NCBI GenBank assembly: GCA_036770645.1
Contig: DAIPIU010000059.1
Span: forward strand, 1 to 16,723
Direction of reading: 5' to 3'
DNA: 16,723 nucleotides
From: Rubrimonas sp036770645
GTDB taxonomy: Bacteria > Pseudomonadota > Alphaproteobacteria > Rhodobacterales > Rhodobacteraceae
A program made the translations under genes and the position numbers. Of the stretch, positions 14,851 to 16,723 are shown in pieces; position 1 is the first letter of the stretch; every line of letters starts with the position of its first letter. The notes beneath the pieces were generated by a model. The model had not been told where the DNA came from. It searched no databases and worked only from the letters and a program-made list of their open reading frames with translations.

Positions 14851-15972
14851 ATGCGGGCGCACCCCATGACCCCGACCGGCCTACGAACGCCCGTCACGCT
14901 GCTGACGGGCTTTCTCGGCTCGGGCAAGACGACGCTGCTCAACCGGCTGCTGCGCGACGCCTCGGCGGGGCGCATCGCGGTCATCGTCAACGAGTTCGGC
15001 GAGGTGGGCCTCGACCACGACCTCATCGAGTCCACCGCCGAGGCGCTGACGCTGATGCGCTCGGGCTGCCTGTGCTGCACCGTGCGGGGCGATCTGGCGG
15101 CGACGCTGCGCGATCTGGGGCGGCGGCGGGCGGCGGGCGACATCGCCTTCGACCGCGTGGTGATCGAGACGACCGGGCTCGCGGATCCGACCCCGATCCT
15201 GCACACGCTCACTGTCGATCCGAGCATCGCGGACGGCTACGCGCTGGACGGGGTGGTGACCACCGCCGACGCGGTCACCGGCGACGCCACGCTCGACACG
15301 CAGTTCGAGGCGGTGAACCAGATCGCCATGGCCGACAGCATCGTGGTCACCAAGACCGACGTCGCGCCGCGCGACCGCACGGCGGCCTTCGAGGCCCGTC
15401 TGCGCGCGATCAATCCCGCTGCGCCGCTGCTGCGGCCGCTGTCGGCGCGCTTCGAGCCCGGCGCGCTGTTCGGCATCGGCGGGCTGGCGGCCGAGGGCGC
15501 GCCGCTGCGCGCCCTGTCGTGGCTGGGCGCAGCGGGGGCGCCGCATCTGGCGCTGGACGGCCCGCTCAGCGGGCTGAAGCTCGCCGCCAAGCGCCCCTCC
15601 GCCTTCGCCCACGACGCGCGCATCGCGTCGCTGTCCTGCGTCATCGACCGCCCCATCGCGCCGCGGATGTTCGACCTCTGGCTCGACACGCTGATGGCGA
15701 TGATGGGCCATGACATCCTGCGCCTGAAGGCCATCGTCCACATCGAGGGGATCGAGACGCCCTTCGCCCTGCACGGCGTGCGCCATGTGCTGGAGCCGCC
15801 CGCGCCCCTGCCGCGCTGGCCCTCCGACGACCGCGCCACCCGCATCGTCATCATCGGGCGCGACCTGCCGACAGCGCTCATCGAGGACGGCTTCGCCTTC
15901 CTGCGCATGGCGGAGGGCGAGGCGCGGGACTTCCTCGGCCAGCCGGACGCCGCGCCGCGCGAAAGCCGGTGA
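14851..15972 (+). CDS. Second COG0523 GTPase, CobW-like of a different branch
   Basis: GTPase of 373 residues, 84 bases downstream of the first and probably in the same transcript. GAGGAG at 14836-14841 is nine bases before the chosen ATG. A second ATG at 14866 is possible but lacks a comparable site. Walker A GFLGSGKTT is at 20-28. NEFGEVGLDHDLI and the metal motif GCLCCT (Cys73, Cys75, Cys76) follow, then VVIETTGLADPTPIL and SIVVTKTDV. The C-terminal CobW_C domain (about 255-360) has SLSCVIDRPIAPRMFDLWLDTLM, ILRLKAIVHIEG and an end around RIVIIGRDL. The NEFGEVG motif and GCLCC differ from the upstream paralogue, so this is an older divergence, not a recent duplication. It may serve a different client or metal. 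Zinc supply under Zur is the working inference; cobalamin synthesis genes are absent here. Confidence 0.88.
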   Translation: MRAHPMTPTGLRTPVTLLTGFLGSGKTTLLNRLLRDASAGRIAVIVNEFGEVGLDHDLIESTAEALTLMRSGCLCCTVRGDLAATLRDLGRRRAAGDIAFDRVVIETTGLADPTPILHTLTVDPSIADGYALDGVVTTADAVTGDATLDTQFEAVNQIAMADSIVVTKTDVAPRDRTAAFEARLRAINPAAPLLRPLSARFEPGALFGIGGLAAEGAPLRALSWLGAAGAPHLALDGPLSGLKLAAKRPSAFAHDARIASLSCVIDRPIAPRMFDLWLDTLMAMMGHDILRLKAIVHIEGIETPFALHGVRHVLEPPAPLPRWPSDDRATRIVIIGRDLPTALIEDGFAFLRMAEGEARDFLGQPDAAPRESR

Positions 15973-16121
15973 CGGGGTGGCGCGCTTGCAGCGCCGCAGC
16001 GCCCTGCCGGGTGGACTGACGCGCAGCGGGTCACGGTTGAGCCGCCCTTGGCGCTCGTAACCCGCTCGGAGCCGCTGGTGCCGCGTCCGGGCGTCGGCAT
16101 CCCACCCCGACGGTGTTGCGA

Positions 16122-16136
16122 TGCTACAGTATAACA
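16122..16136. promoter_or_regulatory. Zur box upstream of zur (autoregulation)
   Basis: TGCTACAGTATAACA matches the consensus TGTTATANTATAACA at 12 of 14 informative positions. Its right half, extended to TATAACATTGC, is canonical, while the left half carries two changes. Its centre is 60 bases before the zur start. An asymmetric and probably weaker site fits autoregulation. The rest of the 216-base gap (15973-16188) shows only a weak distant inverted repeat (AGCGGGT 16025-16031 with ACCCGCT 16060-16066) and no gene. Confidence 0.78.
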
Positions 16137-16188
16137 TTGCATTGCTGCTCGGCGCGCCCTAGATCAGGCGTGGTCGGGGAGGGTCGCT

Positions 16189-16590
16189 ATGGGCGAGGCG
16201 CGGGCAAGGCATGCGGCGAAGGTGCTGGCCGCGCTGCGGCGCGCCGGGCGACCCCTGACCGCCTACCAGCTGCTTGCAGTCCTGCATGACGAGGGCGTCA
16301 CGGCGCCGCCGACCGTGTATCGCGCGCTGGCGCAGCTGATGGCGGGCGGGGCGGTCCATCGGCTGGAATCGCTGGGCGCCTATGTCGCCTGCGGCCATGG
16401 CGCCCATGTCAACGCCCACGCTTTCCTGATCTGCGACGCTTGCGGCGCGGTGGACGAACGCTGCGACGCGCGGCTGGAGCGCGGCCTCGCCGCGCTGGCC
16501 GAGGCCGCGGGCTTCGCCGCCGCGCGCGTCGCGGTCGAGCTGCGCGGGCTGTGCCGGACCTGTCGCGCGGACGCGGCGGCCCGGGCGTGA
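16189..16590 (+). CDS. zur: Fur-family zinc uptake regulator Zur
   Basis: Zinc-sensing repressor of 133 residues, somewhat shorter than E. coli Zur. GGGGAGGG lies five bases before the ATG. The winged-helix part (1-60) shows RPLTAYQLLAVL and the recognition region APPTVYRALAQLMAGGAVHRLESLGAYVAC, very close to Zur. The dimerisation part has the structural zinc cysteines Cys82-x2-Cys85 (FLICDACGAVDE) and Cys122-x2-Cys125 (GLCRTC). Regulatory-site residues aligned with E. coli Zur are His57, Cys68 and Glu90. The fourth ligand is shifted: E. coli has His seven residues before the first CxxC cysteine, whereas here that position is Asn75 and histidines occur at 73 and 77. The Zur boxes in the window, including its own, support Zur over Fur or PerR. 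Confidence 0.9.
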   Translation: MGEARARHAAKVLAALRRAGRPLTAYQLLAVLHDEGVTAPPTVYRALAQLMAGGAVHRLESLGAYVACGHGAHVNAHAFLICDACGAVDERCDARLERGLAALAEAAGFAAARVAVELRGLCRTCRADAAARA

Positions 16591-16694
16591 GCGCCCGCCG
16601 CTCCCTGCTGCTCCGCTCGGCGGCCCTGCGTCTGGCGGTGGCCTGCGCGCTGTCGGTTGGGCTCTGGGCGGCCTTTTTCTGGGCGGCGGGCTGA
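16587..16694 (+). CDS. 35-residue single-helix membrane protein overlapping zur
   Basis: Short frame starting with GTG at 16587, overlapping the zur stop by four bases (GTGA) and ending three bases before the next ATG. It encodes a basic N terminus (MSARRSLLLRSAALR) followed by one hydrophobic stretch rich in Ala, Leu, Trp and Phe (about residues 15-33), typical of a small inner-membrane protein with its N terminus inside. I do not recognise it. The tight packing between zur and the following gene, and an N-terminal positive charge followed by a clean helix, argue for a real gene. Its length is too small to exclude chance in GC-rich DNA. A role in the zinc importer or in membrane tethering is inference from position. 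Confidence 0.5.
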   Translation: MSARRSLLLRSAALRLAVACALSVGLWAAFFWAAG

Positions 16695-16697
16695 GCC

Positions 16698-16723
16698 ATG
16701 GCCGCGCTGCGCTTCGAGAACCT
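16698..16723 (+). CDS. Start of a further gene, cut by window edge (possibly a zinc importer ATPase)
   Basis: An ATG three bases after the small membrane protein opens MAALRFEN and continues beyond the window. A beginning of the form (M)xxLRFENL is common in ABC ATPases. Zinc importer genes (znuC or aztA type) often follow zur, so that is a reasonable guess, but eight or nine residues cannot prove it. Confidence 0.35.

Noticed and set aside
14866..14868. Alternative ATG for the second COG0523 gene
   Set aside because: Possible, but no ribosome site close to it, while GAGGAG is nine bases before the ATG at 14851.
15979..15995. Hairpin after the second COG0523 gene as terminator
   Set aside because: Only about five base pairs and no T tract; such short stems are expected by chance at this GC content.
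1..16723. tRNA, rRNA, CRISPR arrays, insertion sequences or integrases
   Set aside because: No such pattern seen; spacers are short and filled with regulatory sites, and the coding genes are intact.

Overview
The window is extremely GC-rich (well above 70 % by eye). Its gene content and layout resemble an alphaproteobacterium, most likely of the Rhodobacterales (Paracoccus/Rhodobacter-like); this is an inference from gene families and codon bias, not a taxonomic test. Almost every gene concerns acquisition or handling of zinc, or of haem iron.

Region 1 (1-6314, + strand): the 3' part of an ExbD gene, then tonB. These are followed by a four-gene operon for a peptide/nickel/opine-metallophore type ABC importer: a family-5 binding protein, two permeases, and one polypeptide carrying both ATPase domains. 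A Zur-box-like palindrome (1565-1579) lies between tonB and the binding-protein gene, suggesting that the importer is made under zinc shortage.

Region 2 (6315-6490): a short spacer between convergent operons with two hairpins. One fits an intrinsic terminator for the minus-strand operon.

Region 3 (6491-13143, - strand): a haem uptake operon read from right to left. The order is TonB-dependent haem receptor (hmuR), haem carrier/degradation factor (hmuS), periplasmic haem-binding protein (hmuT), permease (hmuU), ATPase (hmuV), an IsdG-like haem-degrading monooxygenase, and an unrecognised exported protein with four cysteines. Most junctions overlap or nearly touch, so the genes are probably translationally coupled. 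A promoter-like TTGACA embedded in a 19-bp imperfect palindrome sits about 90 bp upstream of hmuR.

Region 4 (13144-16723, + strand): a divergent intergenic region holds an almost perfect Zur box. It is followed by two different COG0523 (CobW/YciC-type) GTPases, the candidate zinc metallochaperones. A third Zur box precedes a Fur-family gene whose sequence fits Zur itself. Zur is followed by a 35-residue single-helix membrane protein overlapping its stop codon, and by the first nine codons of another gene, possibly the ATPase of a zinc importer.

Working model: outer-membrane receptors (hmuR here, perhaps another upstream) draw energy from TonB/ExbD. Haem goes through HmuTUV and is handled by HmuS and the monooxygenase. 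Zinc, possibly complexed to a small metallophore or peptide, goes through the Opp/Nik-type importer. Zur co-ordinates the importer, the COG0523 proteins and its own operon. The main unknowns are the true substrate of the importer, the exported four-cysteine protein of the haem operon, and the 35-residue protein behind zur.
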